DNA from: CBDIDH01 sp965277595
GTDB taxonomy: Bacteria > Planctomycetota > Planctomycetia > Isosphaerales > Isosphaeraceae
Length of the DNA stretch: 64,000 nucleotides
Direction: 5' to 3'
NCBI GenBank assembly: GCA_965277595.1
Contig: CBDIDH010000002.1
Span: 1,674,001 to 1,738,000, forward strand
Part shown: piece after piece, positions 16,812-25,246 of the stretch
Layout: every line of letters starts with the position of its first letter
How positions within the stretch are numbered: position 1 is the first letter of the stretch
The notes under the pieces: generated by a model
Seen by the model: the letters and a program-made list of their open reading frames with translations, nothing else
What the model was told of the DNA's origin: nothing
Databases searched by the model: none
Translations under genes and position numbers: made by a program

Positions 16812-18233
16812 ATGCCTCGCCTGTCCCCCCGGTGTGATGGTCCCTTGACGCGTCGCGGCTTTTTGGAAGCGGGATCGCTCTTTTTTGGCGGTCTGACCCT
16901 CTCCGACCTGCTGAGAATGCGGGCCGCCGCGGCGTCGGTCTCCGCGGGAGAGTCGGGACGAAAAGGGGTCGACCCCGAGACGTCGGTCATCCTGTTATGG
17001 CTCCCGGGCGGCCCGCCGCACATGGAGACGTACGACATGAAGCCCGACGCCCCGGCCGAGTTCCGGGGCGACTTCCGGCCGATCTCCTCGGTGGTCCCCG
17101 GCCTTGATTTTTGCGAGCACCTCCCCAGGCATGCCAGACTGGCCGACAAGTTCAACATCGTCCGGTCGGTCGCGCACGAGTTCGCCGACCACGGCGGCGG
17201 TCACAAGCGGTTCCTCACCGGCCGGATTCCCGCCTCGCCGGTCGATTTCGTCAACGACGCCCCGATGGTCGGCTCGATCGTCGCCAAGGTCCGTGAGCGC
17301 AGGGATGTCGGCGTGCCGAACTATGTCGCGGGAACCGATCCCGGACGTAACGGCGTTGATGTCTTCAGCTTCGGCGCCGCGTATCTCGGTCAGGCGACGA
17401 CGCCGTTCATGGTGGCCGGTGATCCCAGCCGCGAGAATTTCAAGGTTGAGCACCTGGCCGTCGCTCCCGAGATGGCCAGTCGGATGGACGATCGTCTCGT
17501 GCTTCGCGAAGGCTTTGACCGCCTCCGCCGCGACCTCGATCGATCCGGCACGATCGACGCGCTCGACGAGTTCGACCGCCGGGCGCTGGCGCTCTTGACC
17601 AGCCCGAAGGCCCGCGATGCGTTCGACCTCTCGCGCGAAGATCCCCGCCTTCGCGACCGCTACGGCCGACACCCCTGGGGCCATCGCGCCCTGCTCGCCC
17701 GACGCCTGGTCGAGGCGGGTTGCAGCTTCGTGACGATGGTCCTGGAGAACCCGATACCGTCGGGTCAGCCGGTCCCGCCTGGAGTGATTTATAACTGGGA
17801 CTCGCACGCCGTCAACGGTCACATCTTCGACGATGCCCGTTGCCGCCTACCGATTTACGATCAGGCCGTTACCGCCCTCGTGGAAGACCTTCACGCCCGG
17901 GGACTCGATCGCAAGGTCTTGCTGATCGTCACCGGCGAGTTTGGCCGGACCCCTCGGATCAGCCAGGCCAACGGCCGCCCCGGCCGCGATCACTGGCCGA
18001 GCGCGATGTCAATGCTCCTCAGCGGCGGCGGGATGCGGACCGGCCAGGTGATCGGCTCGACCGACTCGCGCGGCGAACGCCCCAAGGATCGCCCGCTGAC
18101 CCCCAACGACCTCTGGGCGACGATGTATCGCCATCTCGGAATCGATACCGAGATGACCTTCCCCGACCACGCCGGGCGACCGATGCCGATTCTCCCCTTC
18201 GGCGCTCCGATTCCCGAACTCCTTCCGGTGTAA
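16812..18233 (+). CDS. DUF1501 family Tat-exported protein
   Basis: A 473-residue sulfatase/alkaline-phosphatase-fold protein. The N-terminus has a Tat-like motif (LTRRGFLEAGSLFFGGLTL). Family hallmarks are VILLWLPGGPPHMETYDMKPDAP near the start, the DHGGGHKRFLTG segment, YNWDSHAVNGHIF and LIVTGEFGRTPRIS plus GRDHWPSAMSMLLSGGGM near the end. The gene is preceded by AAGGAG. DUF1501 proteins are abundant in planctomycetes and often paired with DUF1549/DUF1553 cytochrome-like proteins; no such partner is next to this copy. The biochemical role is unknown. Confidence 0.93.
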   Translation: MPRLSPRCDGPLTRRGFLEAGSLFFGGLTLSDLLRMRAAAASVSAGESGRKGVDPETSVILLWLPGGPPHMETYDMKPDAPAEFRGDFRPISSVVPGLDFCEHLPRHARLADKFNIVRSVAHEFADHGGGHKRFLTGRIPASPVDFVNDAPMVGSIVAKVRERRDVGVPNYVAGTDPGRNGVDVFSFGAAYLGQATTPFMVAGDPSRENFKVEHLAVAPEMASRMDDRLVLREGFDRLRRDLDRSGTIDALDEFDRRALALLTSPKARDAFDLSREDPRLRDRYGRHPWGHRALLARRLVEAGCSFVTMVLENPIPSGQPVPPGVIYNWDSHAVNGHIFDDARCRLPIYDQAVTALVEDLHARGLDRKVLLIVTGEFGRTPRISQANGRPGRDHWPSAMSMLLSGGGMRTGQVIGSTDSRGERPKDRPLTPNDLWATMYRHLGIDTEMTFPDHAGRPMPILPFGAPIPELLPV

Positions 18234-18252
18234 TTGGTTAAAAATTTTCTGT

Positions 18253-18966
18253 TCAGGCCGCGTGGACGATCAAACTGACGTGCGCGGGCAGTTGCGCAAG
18301 AATCGCCCGCGCCGGATCGCCGACGAGGACGCTCCAGAACCGGTTCCGCCGCACGGCTTCCATCAAGAGGACGTCGGCCCCGTGGTTGTGGGCGACCTCA
18401 AGAATCGACGCCGGTCGATCGTGCGTCAGTTCATAAAAGGTGCGGAGCAACACCCCCGCCTCGCGCGCCTCGTCCTGAACGCGCGAAAAGAGCGCCTGAG
18501 CTGTGGCGTCTTCCACGGCCGAGGGTAAGGCGACCGGTCCCATCGGCGTCACCGCGATCGGCCGAAGAAAGAGGAGCAACAGCTCCGCCTTGCGCGCCCG
18601 GCACTCATTCAGTGCAAAGCCGATCAAATCGGGACAATCCGCGCTCAGGGGAAGCAGGACGCGGACCTTCGGTTCCGGGTCGTCGGCCGGTGCTTTGGGC
18701 TTGCGGTTGTGAACGCCTTTGCGATGAACGAGTCGCCTCGGCCGTGAACCGCCGAGCGTCGCGGTCGGACGATGTCGGGCGGTCGGGCGATTGTGAGTCA
18801 CCGGCGGCTCACGTCGGACAAAGAGTCGATGGAGAATCTCGACGAGAAATTCCAGGATCATGAAGAGGCTGCTGGAAATCCAGTCGAGCAGACCCGAACA
18901 GAAGAGCGCAAGCAGACTTACGGCCGCGAAGAGCAGCAAGGCGAGAAGGCGCTGGGAGGCGCGCAT
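18253..18966 (-). CDS. Membrane-anchored UspA-like protein
   Basis: Protein of 237 residues. The N-terminus has two hydrophobic stretches (LLALLLFAAVSLLALFCSGLL and FMILEFLVEIL), then a basic, Pro/Arg-rich linker to about residue 100. The C-terminal domain (KVRVLLPLSADCPDLIGFAL...AHNHGADVLLMEAVRRNRFWSVLVGDPARAILAQLPAHVSLIV) matches the universal stress protein fold, including the G-rich ATP-loop region in altered form. ATG at 18966 preferred over a GTG at 18984. Anchoring a Usp domain to a membrane is unusual. It converges on the DUF1501 gene. Confidence 0.75.
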   Translation of the reverse strand: MRASQRLLALLLFAAVSLLALFCSGLLDWISSSLFMILEFLVEILHRLFVRREPPVTHNRPTARHRPTATLGGSRPRRLVHRKGVHNRKPKAPADDPEPKVRVLLPLSADCPDLIGFALNECRARKAELLLLFLRPIAVTPMGPVALPSAVEDATAQALFSRVQDEAREAGVLLRTFYELTHDRPASILEVAHNHGADVLLMEAVRRNRFWSVLVGDPARAILAQLPAHVSLIVHAA

Positions 18967-19554
18967 CGGTGAACCCCGAAACACAGAAAATCCCGAGCCC
19001 CCGTTCGGTTCGTGGAAACCAACGGGTCGGACTGGAGCTGTCGGGGTCCGATCCGTTCGGATCGGTCGGCGGACGGCCGCGGGACTTCGGCCGCCGGGTG
19101 ATCTTTCCCCCTCGGACGCCTGCGAGGTTAGCTGACGGACTCGGGACCGAAGGTGTCCCTACGCACTGACTTCCAGCGCGATTCGCCCCAAATGTTGGTT
19201 CCCCCGCTCCCTCGCCTTTCGAGAGACTCGGCGATCTTGGCAGCCTTCCAGAGCCAACTTATTTCACCTTGGGGGTTGCAGGCCGTCAAGGGGTAAACTT
19301 CTTGAGATCGATTTTCGTCCTGTCTCTTGATGAATTTTGAGGGGATCGTCCTGGGCGATCGAGACCCGATTGTCGACCGTCCATCAAGAGCCTTCAAAAT
19401 TTTATCGAAATCACACGCAAGTATGGAAATCGCAGGCAAGCTCGTTATCCTGTAGGTTCAACCACGAACTATCGATTGCTTTCACACGTTTTTACAGGGA
19501 ACGCGAGATGTCTGCGGCACGGTTTTCCAACTCTGAAATGCGTGGAGGTGGGAT
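18967..19554. other. Intergenic region with a GATCC hairpin
   Basis: 588 bases between two divergent genes. A perfect 7-bp stem (CCGATCC/GGATCGG, 4-base loop) lies at 19048-19065. The part from about 19300 to 19500 is lower in GC than its surroundings and may hold the promoter of the Cys-rich mini-protein. An open frame on the minus strand (19128-19439) has no family match or ribosome site. Confidence 0.5.
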
Positions 19555-19788
19555 ATGAGCAGTTTGAGTCGTCGAGGTGCTGTCACGCGAATGTTGAAGG
19601 GGCTGGCTGGCATTGCCTCGGCCTGGATCGTTGGCCAGGCCGAGGCATCGGCGAGCGTCGCGGATCGGGGCTGTAGCCGGACGATTCTCGGCAATAAATG
19701 CCGTTGTCGGGGCTTCTCGGAGGGTTACCAGGGCAACCCGGATCTCTGTCGGAGCTGCACCCATCCAGAGGACGAGCATTACGGCTGA
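19555..19788 (+). CDS. Small Tat-type exported Cys-rich protein
   Basis: A 77-residue protein with an excellent ribosome site (GGAGGTGGG four bases upstream). The first 33 residues resemble a Tat signal: SRRGAVTRML, a hydrophobic core and an AEASA cleavage site. The mature part, about 44 residues, contains six Cys residues in a GC-x9-CRC-x12-CRSCTHPEDEH arrangement (five within that block plus the N-terminal one), which with His could bind a metal such as zinc. It is similar in style to small CxC...CxxCxH knuckles. No family name is known to me. Confidence 0.72.
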   Translation: MSSLSRRGAVTRMLKGLAGIASAWIVGQAEASASVADRGCSRTILGNKCRCRGFSEGYQGNPDLCRSCTHPEDEHYG

Positions 19789-19878
19789 TCACACCGTCGA
19801 GGGGCGAGATCGGGCCGGGAAATTTCAGGCAATCCCGACCCGATCGATCGATCGATTGATCGACCGAGCCCCGTGCCG

Positions 19879-20217
19879 TCAGCCGTTCGGGCCGCGGGAG
19901 AGGTCGTCAAAGACGGCTTTTTTATAGTCGTCGTTGGCAACGGGGCCGGTGGCGTTGGCGCGGGAGGCGGCGGAGGCGGTCGCCATGTGATAGCCAACGA
20001 GAAGGATCAGGGCGCCGACAATCGCGGCGATCCAGCTTGTCAGGCCGCGGCTCGGGTCGTAACCCATCTCGCGGGCGGCCCAGCCGCCAAGCTCGGCGCC
20101 GCCGATGCCGAGAACCATCGTCCAGAGCCAGTTCATCGGGTCACGACCCGGATGGATCAATCGCGCGATGGCACCGGCGACGAGTCCGAAAATGGCATAT
20201 CCGATCAATCCCAACAT
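19879..20217 (-). CDS. GlsB/YeaQ/YmgE family membrane protein with C-terminal tag
   Basis: Small inner-membrane protein of 112 residues. The first 85 form three spans typical of GlsB/YeaQ/YmgE (LIGYAIFGLVAGAIARLIHPGRDP, MVLGIGGAELGGW, AAIVGALILLVGYHMA). This family is known as transglycosylase-associated or stress proteins. An extra cytoplasmic tail ends in NDDYKKAVFDDLSRG, which is nearly repeated at the N-terminus of the next gene product. ATG at 20217 has AAGGAG upstream. It probably forms an operon with the two genes upstream. Confidence 0.87.
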   Translation of the reverse strand: MLGLIGYAIFGLVAGAIARLIHPGRDPMNWLWTMVLGIGGAELGGWAAREMGYDPSRGLTSWIAAIVGALILLVGYHMATASAASRANATGPVANDDYKKAVFDDLSRGPNG

Positions 20218-20258
20218 GAGAGGCTCCTTGGGGTTATCAATGGCTTGACTTGCTTGGC

Positions 20259-20771
20259 TTACTTGTCATAGGCGCGTTGCATGAGCTTGCCGGCGATCAC
20301 ACCGACGAGCGCGGCGACGAGCGGCTTGCTCATCCAGCGGACGAGGAAGGGCTTGTCGGCCATGACGCGCTGAAAGACCTCGGGGTGATTCTGTCGCGAG
20401 TATTCGGCGAGCTTGGCGACGTCGTCGGGGCTGGCCTGGTTCGGGTCCGACGACCCGAGGCCGAGCATCTTCTGGAGCCACGACGGCGCCAGCCCGCGCT
20501 GTTTCAACTCGTCCATCAGGTCCTGGGCGATCTCGGAACGCTCGCCAGGCTGGATCTTGGCGGCGGCGTTGCGGAGCTGCGGCTCCATCTGGTCGGGCGA
20601 AACGGTCTCGGGGTGCATCGCCTCGCCGACACCGGCCTCGACGTCGCGCCGGGGCGCTCCGGCCGAGAAGTTGGAGAAGTGCTCAAAATGGTCCTGGTCG
20701 TCGCTGGTTGAGCCCTTGGAAAGCTGCTCGAAAACGGCACTCTTGTAATCCTGGTTTCCCCACTGTGGCAT
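20259..20771 (-). CDS. Hypothetical protein sharing a tag with GlsB neighbour
   Basis: A 170-residue protein of no recognised family. The N-terminus reads NQDYKSAVFEQLSKG, closely matching the GlsB tail. The middle (residues 45-135) is helical and polar with EIAQDLMDELKQRGLAPSW and SPDDVAKLAEYSRQNHPEVF, and a weak hydrophobic helix (KPLVAALVGVIAGKLM) ends it, so a membrane-tail anchor is possible. A GGGAG site precedes the ATG at 20771. The gene lies 41 bases upstream of glsB on the same strand. Confidence 0.75.
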   Translation of the reverse strand: MPQWGNQDYKSAVFEQLSKGSTSDDQDHFEHFSNFSAGAPRRDVEAGVGEAMHPETVSPDQMEPQLRNAAAKIQPGERSEIAQDLMDELKQRGLAPSWLQKMLGLGSSDPNQASPDDVAKLAEYSRQNHPEVFQRVMADKPFLVRWMSKPLVAALVGVIAGKLMQRAYDK

Positions 20772-20841
20772 CGCCGTCGCTCCCTGTTGAAAATGTCTTG
20801 AATCGCTCTAAACTGATTTGACTGAATGGCTTGTCGCCTGG

Positions 20842-21696
20842 TTACTTTTCCCAGCGAACGTCGCTGCTGCCTTCCAGATGGGCGCGGCCGATCCGCTCGC
20901 CGTCGGGGTCGAAGACCGTGGCGACGAGTTCCCCACGCGGGAATTCCTTGCGAGCCCCTTCGAGCAGGGATTGTGTCAACGGCCTGACATCCGCCGGCTT
21001 GACGTCGTGACTGATCCCGAACCAGAGCCGGCCGTGGTGTTCCAGGTCGGCTTCAACGTAGCGGAGCATGGGCTTGCCATGTTCCTCGGCCCAGGCCGCG
21101 AATTTCTGGTCGCGCTCGGTCACGCCGCCACGCGCCAGGGGATCACTCGCGTTGCTGCTGGAAGCAGGCGCGGGGGTTTCGGTCGGCGCGTTCACCGAGC
21201 CGTTGCGATCGGACGGCCCGTGCGCGATCTTGTACTGAACGCCGACGCCCGGCTTGTAACGCGCCTTGAGGATCGGCTCGCCCTGCGGGTCATAGAGCGA
21301 AAGATGGATCATCTTGTCGGGAAAGTCTTTACGCGCGCCGGCCATCAGGCTTTTGGTCAGCGGGAGCGTGTCCTCGGGAGAGACGGCCCGGCTGATCTCG
21401 ATCTTCAGATTCCCCTTTTTTTCGATGCCGACGGCCGCCTTGCGAATCATTCCCCCGGAATTGGCCTGAAGGAACTGGGCATACGCGCGGTCGCGGTCGG
21501 TCTCCCAGGAGACCTCGGGTTTGGCCGAGTCAACGACCGGCGGAGGCGCGGGGTCCGACGAGGCGGGCCGACGAACCTCCACGGGCGGCAAGGCCGGCCG
21601 CGTTGGCGGTGCCGAGTCGACGCCCGCGCCGCAACCCGAGACGCCCAGGGTCGTTGCCGCTGCCACGACCAGGGGTTTCCAGACCGATCGATCCAC
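20842..21696 (-). CDS. Lipoprotein with duplicated domain
   Basis: A 284-residue exported protein with a lipobox (LGVSGC; Cys at about residue 22) and a Pro-rich linker. Two tandem domains of about 85 residues are homologous: residues about 65-150 (PLTKSLMAGARKDFPDKMI...YDPQGEPI) and 190-280 (PLTQSLLEGARKEFPRGEL...FDPDGERI). The domain has no name known to me. GGGAGG lies 6 bases before the ATG at 21696. It may head an operon with the two genes below. Confidence 0.8.
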   Translation of the reverse strand: MDRSVWKPLVVAAATTLGVSGCGAGVDSAPPTRPALPPVEVRRPASSDPAPPPVVDSAKPEVSWETDRDRAYAQFLQANSGGMIRKAAVGIEKKGNLKIEISRAVSPEDTLPLTKSLMAGARKDFPDKMIHLSLYDPQGEPILKARYKPGVGVQYKIAHGPSDRNGSVNAPTETPAPASSSNASDPLARGGVTERDQKFAAWAEEHGKPMLRYVEADLEHHGRLWFGISHDVKPADVRPLTQSLLEGARKEFPRGELVATVFDPDGERIGRAHLEGSSDVRWEK

Positions 21697-21837
21697 GATG
21701 TCCTCCCTCGCGCTTCGCCCGCAACCGTCATGCGTCCACGTTCACAAGGTGCCTAGGTTGTGCAATTTCGGGGCCGATTGTTCTGCTGATTTCGCGGAGT
21801 TTGCCGAAACGGACCTCGATGATGACAATGGATGTTT

Positions 21838-21935
21838 GCGCAACGTTGCGCTGAATCCGGGCAAAAGGTTTCGCCTGTGCGTCGAAACCTGGCTTCGTGT
21901 CGAATGCGATCCCTTTTGGGCCTGATTCGCGAATC
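21838..21935. promoter_or_regulatory. Two perfect palindromes upstream of the lipoprotein gene
   Basis: GCGCAACGTTGCGC (14 bp, 21838-21851) and GATTCGCGAATC (12 bp, 21924-21935) are perfect palindromes 72 bases apart in a lower-GC 467-base gap. They lie 140-240 bases upstream of the minus-strand lipoprotein gene and could be operators. No regulator is identified. The rest of the gap holds the esterase terminator. Confidence 0.4.
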
Positions 21936-22051
21936 GAAGCCAACTCGCCAATGGCTTTGTTTGCGAGACTGAGAATGAACGTTGTCGCCAAAATGAGTAT
22001 ATTCGCGATCAAAAAGGGTCAAAACTGACTGCATGTTGACTTTGTTCTGAA

Positions 22052-22095
22052 ATAAAAAGCCGCCGCCATCGCGCTCGGGGCGCGATGACGACGGC
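22052..22095 (-). terminator. Rho-independent terminator of the esterase gene
   Basis: On the minus strand, a 15-bp stem with two mismatches (GCCGTCGTCATCGCG against CGCGATGGCGGCGGC) and a 7-base loop is followed by TTTTTATT. It lies about 70 bases past the stop of the esterase gene. Confidence 0.85.
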
Positions 22096-22163
22096 CTCTC
22101 CTGACGAAACGAAGCCAGACGGAAGCGAGGTTGTGGCCAGGGGGCGAGAGGCTTGGAACGGGG

Positions 22164-23081
22164 TTAGCTTTTGGCGTCGGCCTTGAGGATGCCCTGGGTC
22201 TTGAGCCATTCTTCGCAGCGCTTGGGCCAGGAAGCGTAAGGCTGGGTGCCGGGACGCATGCCGAAGCCGTGGCCGCCCGTGGAAAAAATGTGAAGCTCGG
22301 CGGGAACCGAGGCGCGCTTGAGCGCAAGGTAAAGCAGGGCACTGTTTTCGGCGCTATCGTTCGTGGCGTGAACGAGGAAGGTGGGGGGTGTCTCGCTGTT
22401 GACCCGGATCTCGGGCGCGAGCTGATCGCTACCGCGTTTGACGACGCCACCGGCATAGATCAAAATCGCGAAGTCGGGGCGGATACTGACTTTATCGCTA
22501 TCGTCGACCGGTTCATAAACGCGTTTGTCGGCGTTCGTGGAGAGCCAGGCGCCGAGGTGTCCGCCGGCCGAGAAGCCGAGAACGCCGACCTTCTTGGGGT
22601 CGACCCCCCAGTCGGCCGCCTTGCCGCGGACGAGACTCATGGCGCGCTGGGCGTCCATCAGGGCCTGTTGCGGCGGTTCGGTCCGGGGCGTTCCGGGGCG
22701 CCGGGGGACGCGATACTTGAGCACGGCGGCGGTCACGCCGATCGAGTTCAGCCAGGCGGCGACCTGTTCGCCTTCGTGGTCCCAGGCGAGGTTCGTGTAA
22801 CCGCCGCCGGGAAAGACGAGGATGGCGACTCCGCTATTGGCTTTGTCGGCGGCTGGTCGGTAGACCGACAGCGTCGGCTTCGAGACGTTGGTCACGCTGG
22901 TGACCTTCTCGCCCTTGCGAGTTTCCTTTTCCTCGCCGACAGTTGCGCCATTTTCGCCAGGGGCGGGGCCTGGCCAGACATCAAGAACAGTCGGCTTCGG
23001 GGCGTCGTCCGCTCGGGTTTCGACCAGAGACGCGACGGCGATTGACAGAAAGCAGGCAAGTCCCAGACCGATGATTCTCAT
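22164..23081 (-). CDS. Exported alpha/beta-hydrolase (BD-FAE/esterase type)
   Basis: Secreted or periplasmic esterase-like protein of 305 residues with a Sec signal peptide (residues 1-24, cleaving near ETRA). The alpha/beta-hydrolase core shows the oxyanion loop FPGGGYTNL, nucleophile Ser171 in GFSAGG, an acid near HATNDSAEN and the catalytic His in GGHGFGM. This matches the planctomycete family annotated as xylanase or carbohydrate acetyl esterase. A GGGAGA site precedes the ATG. The substrate is likely an acetylated polysaccharide, by family analogy. Confidence 0.88.
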   Translation of the reverse strand: MRIIGLGLACFLSIAVASLVETRADDAPKPTVLDVWPGPAPGENGATVGEEKETRKGEKVTSVTNVSKPTLSVYRPAADKANSGVAILVFPGGGYTNLAWDHEGEQVAAWLNSIGVTAAVLKYRVPRRPGTPRTEPPQQALMDAQRAMSLVRGKAADWGVDPKKVGVLGFSAGGHLGAWLSTNADKRVYEPVDDSDKVSIRPDFAILIYAGGVVKRGSDQLAPEIRVNSETPPTFLVHATNDSAENSALLYLALKRASVPAELHIFSTGGHGFGMRPGTQPYASWPKRCEEWLKTQGILKADAKS

Positions 23082-23195
23082 GGGCGGCGGTTCTCCCTTC
23101 GGGGCCTTTCATGGAAGGATTGGGAAGGAGACAGGATACAGGAGACGGGAGACAGGAGGAATGAGCGGGAGGATGACGAGGTCAGGGATTTGGAG

Positions 23196-23310
23196 GCCCG
23201 ATGACCGATGACCGATGACCGATGAAGCAAGATTAAGGACGAGGAAAGAGAGATGAAGGGGCGGAATTTTTCGGTCATTGGTCCTTGGTCATCGGGCCTT
23301 TGTCCTCCTT
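23196..23310. repeat. Inverted heptamer element 6
   Basis: Left arm GCCCGAT then three GACCGAT (23196-23223), a purine-rich spacer of about 45 bases, then right arm TTTCGGT, CATTGGT, CCTTGGT, CATCGGG, CCTTTGT, CCTCCTT (from about 23269). It lies in the 432-base divergent gap between the esterase and phosphatase genes; an AGGAGA-rich stretch (23115-23165) precedes it. Confidence 0.83.
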
Positions 23311-23513
23311 CGGAAGGGGCGAGCGGGAGAAACGAAGCCAAGTCTGTTGAAAATGATGACGTCGACCTGGAATCGCGCTACGGCAGCCGCCTGGGATTGC
23401 CCGGACAGGGAATGCCGATACAATCCGGGCGGGTGCTCGGCGGAGACCCGGAATCGGGACGCCGGGAGATTTGGGGTCAAAGGGGCATGATTGCGCGAAG
23501 GGGACGACGACCC

Positions 23514-24254
23514 ATGCCGAAGGCTCGGCTTCGAAGGCGGGTCATCCTGGCGGCCCTGGTGGCGGTCTTGATCGCGCCGCCGGCCGGATACGTGGCCTGG
23601 GACCGCTGGACCGATAACCTCGGGACGCTCGAACCAGGGCGGATTTATCGGTCGGGACAGATGCCCGCAACCACCCTGGCCGCGACCGTCCGCGAGCGTA
23701 AGATCAAGACTGTCTTGAACCTGCGCGGTCCGAACCCGGCCGCGGCCTGGTATCGAGACGAACGCGCGGCGACGACGGCCGCGGGGGCGACGCAGGTCGA
23801 TCTCTCGATGTCCTCGTGTGAGTGGATGTCGCGGATTCAGCTTCGAACGCTCGTCCAGGTGCTTGACGGTTGCGCGTACCCCTTGCTCGTGCATTGCCAG
23901 TGGGGCTCGGAACGGACAGGCTGGGTTTCGGCCGTGGCGAGCTTGCTCAGGCCCGGCTCAACGCTCGACGACGCGAAGAAGCAATTCTCGGTCGTCTATT
24001 TGTTTGTCCGCGCGGGCGACGGCAAGGTCATGGCCGAGCATCTTGACCAGTACGAAACCTGGCTGAACCGCCGAGGCGTCTCGCACTCGCCCGAACAGTT
24101 TCGGCTCTGGGTCGCCGACGGGTATCTTCCGGGCCTTCCCGGCCGCGAACAGTGGCCTTACGACCCCTATCCGCTCGTGGTTGTCACCCGACCGGCCGCC
24201 GCTTCCGCCCCGGTCGCCGGCGCTCGACTGGGGATGGCGGGGGTCTTGCGTTGA
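23514..24254 (+). CDS. Membrane-anchored dual-specificity-like phosphatase
   Basis: A 246-residue protein with an N-terminal signal anchor (RRRVILAALVAVLIAPPAG). Then a cysteine-phosphatase domain: EPGRIYRSGQMP, IKTVLNLRGPNP and the P-loop HCQWGSERTG with Cys128 and Arg134 (C-x5-R). This matches DSP-type tyrosine phosphatases with PxxxYRSGQ starts. ATG at 23514 has AAGGGGA upstream; the alternative at 23487 is spaced too close to its site. The active site is exported if the anchor is a signal. It precedes the thioesterase by 37 bases. Confidence 0.83.
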   Translation: MPKARLRRRVILAALVAVLIAPPAGYVAWDRWTDNLGTLEPGRIYRSGQMPATTLAATVRERKIKTVLNLRGPNPAAAWYRDERAATTAAGATQVDLSMSSCEWMSRIQLRTLVQVLDGCAYPLLVHCQWGSERTGWVSAVASLLRPGSTLDDAKKQFSVVYLFVRAGDGKVMAEHLDQYETWLNRRGVSHSPEQFRLWVADGYLPGLPGREQWPYDPYPLVVVTRPAAASAPVAGARLGMAGVLR

Positions 24255-24291
24255 CGGATTGCCCGGCGATCGAGAAGAGGTGCCGACAGCC

Positions 24292-24684
24292 ATGTCCGAG
24301 AGCGATGAGCTTGCCATTCGCGTTCGCTACCATGAGACCGATCGGATGGGCCTGCTCCATCACGCGACCTACGCGGTGTATTTCGAGGCGGGCCGGGTCG
24401 AACTGCTTCGCAAGCGCGGGCTGACGTATGCCGCGATGGAAGACGCGGGACACCTCCTGGTGATGGTGGAGATGAGCTGCAAGTTCAAGCGGCCCGCGTA
24501 CTTCGACGATTTGTTGACGATCAGGACGGTCGTCGAGAAGGTCACGCACGTCAAGATCGTTCACCGTTACGAGGTTCTTCGCGACGGCCTCTTGCTGGCC
24601 GAGGGGCATTCGACGCTCGCCTGTGTCGACCGCGACGGCCGACCGCAAGCCTTGCCCGACGTTCTTCGGCCCGAGGAAGGCTGA
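24292..24684 (+). CDS. Acyl-CoA thioesterase, YbgC/FadM family
   Basis: Hotdog-fold enzyme of 130 residues. The 4-hydroxybenzoyl-CoA thioesterase signature is clear: RVRYHETDRMGLLHHATYAVYF-type block with the catalytic Asp and a conserved His, then FEAGRVELLR and KFKRPAYFDDLL. These enzymes hydrolyse short- or medium-chain acyl-CoA; the Tol-Pal link known for ybgC does not appear here, as no tol genes are adjacent. It converges on the next gene with 4 bases between stops. Confidence 0.9.
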   Translation: MSESDELAIRVRYHETDRMGLLHHATYAVYFEAGRVELLRKRGLTYAAMEDAGHLLVMVEMSCKFKRPAYFDDLLTIRTVVEKVTHVKIVHRYEVLRDGLLLAEGHSTLACVDRDGRPQALPDVLRPEEG

Positions 24685-24688
24685 TTGA

Positions 24689-25156
24689 TCAGGCCCCTTC
24701 GACTGATCGACCGAAGAACGCCTCGGCCTCGGCGACGACGGCGCGAAGGGCGGCCTCGGCCTCGGGTTCGGGGATGCCGATGAGGTCGCGGGCGAGGTCA
24801 AGGGCGCGGTGCTCGTCCTCGGTGAACTCGCGGTCGGAGACGGCGCGACGAATCAGCAAGAGAAACTCGTCAACCTGGCTGCGCGTGGTCCAGTCCGGGT
24901 CAAGGTTCAGGGCGCGAGCCTCGGCGACGACATCGGGCCATTCGGCCTGGGTCCTGGGCAGCCCTTCCAGAACGCGCTTCATCTTCTTACGCCACTGTTC
25001 GCGGTCGTAAGAGACTGGCTCGTCAACGGTTTCCGGTCGAGGTGGTTCGTCGATGTCGCCGGGGCGTTCGTAGAGACCCCAGGCTGTCTTGACCTTCTCG
25101 GCCTCGTCGGCCGGTCGTTGCCCGAGGACCCGTTTCAGCGTCTCCAGGAAGCCCAT
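24689..25156 (-). CDS. Hypothetical helical protein
   Basis: A 155-residue soluble, acidic, helical protein with no recognised family. It starts MGFLETLKRVLG, and contains DREQWRKKMKRVLEGLP and a C-terminal half (REFTEDEHRALDLARDLIGIPEPEAEAAL). GGGGAGGAATC precedes the ATG at 25156, which supports it as a real gene. Confidence 0.65.
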   Translation of the reverse strand: MGFLETLKRVLGQRPADEAEKVKTAWGLYERPGDIDEPPRPETVDEPVSYDREQWRKKMKRVLEGLPRTQAEWPDVVAEARALNLDPDWTTRSQVDEFLLLIRRAVSDREFTEDEHRALDLARDLIGIPEPEAEAALRAVVAEAEAFFGRSVEGA

Positions 25157-25246
25157 GATTCCTCCCCTTTTTTCTCCGATTCGGCCCCTCGCGCGTCGCC
25201 GTTTCGGGATTGTCGCAGGAACCGCGCCGGAATCCAAAAGGATTAT

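Noticed and set aside
19128..19439. Minus-strand frame of 103 codons
   Set aside because: No ribosome site and no recognisable motif.
21728..22012. Minus-strand frame of 94 codons with a hydrophobic start
   Set aside because: It begins with TTG without a ribosome site, crosses the two palindromes and has no family match. It could be a decayed gene.
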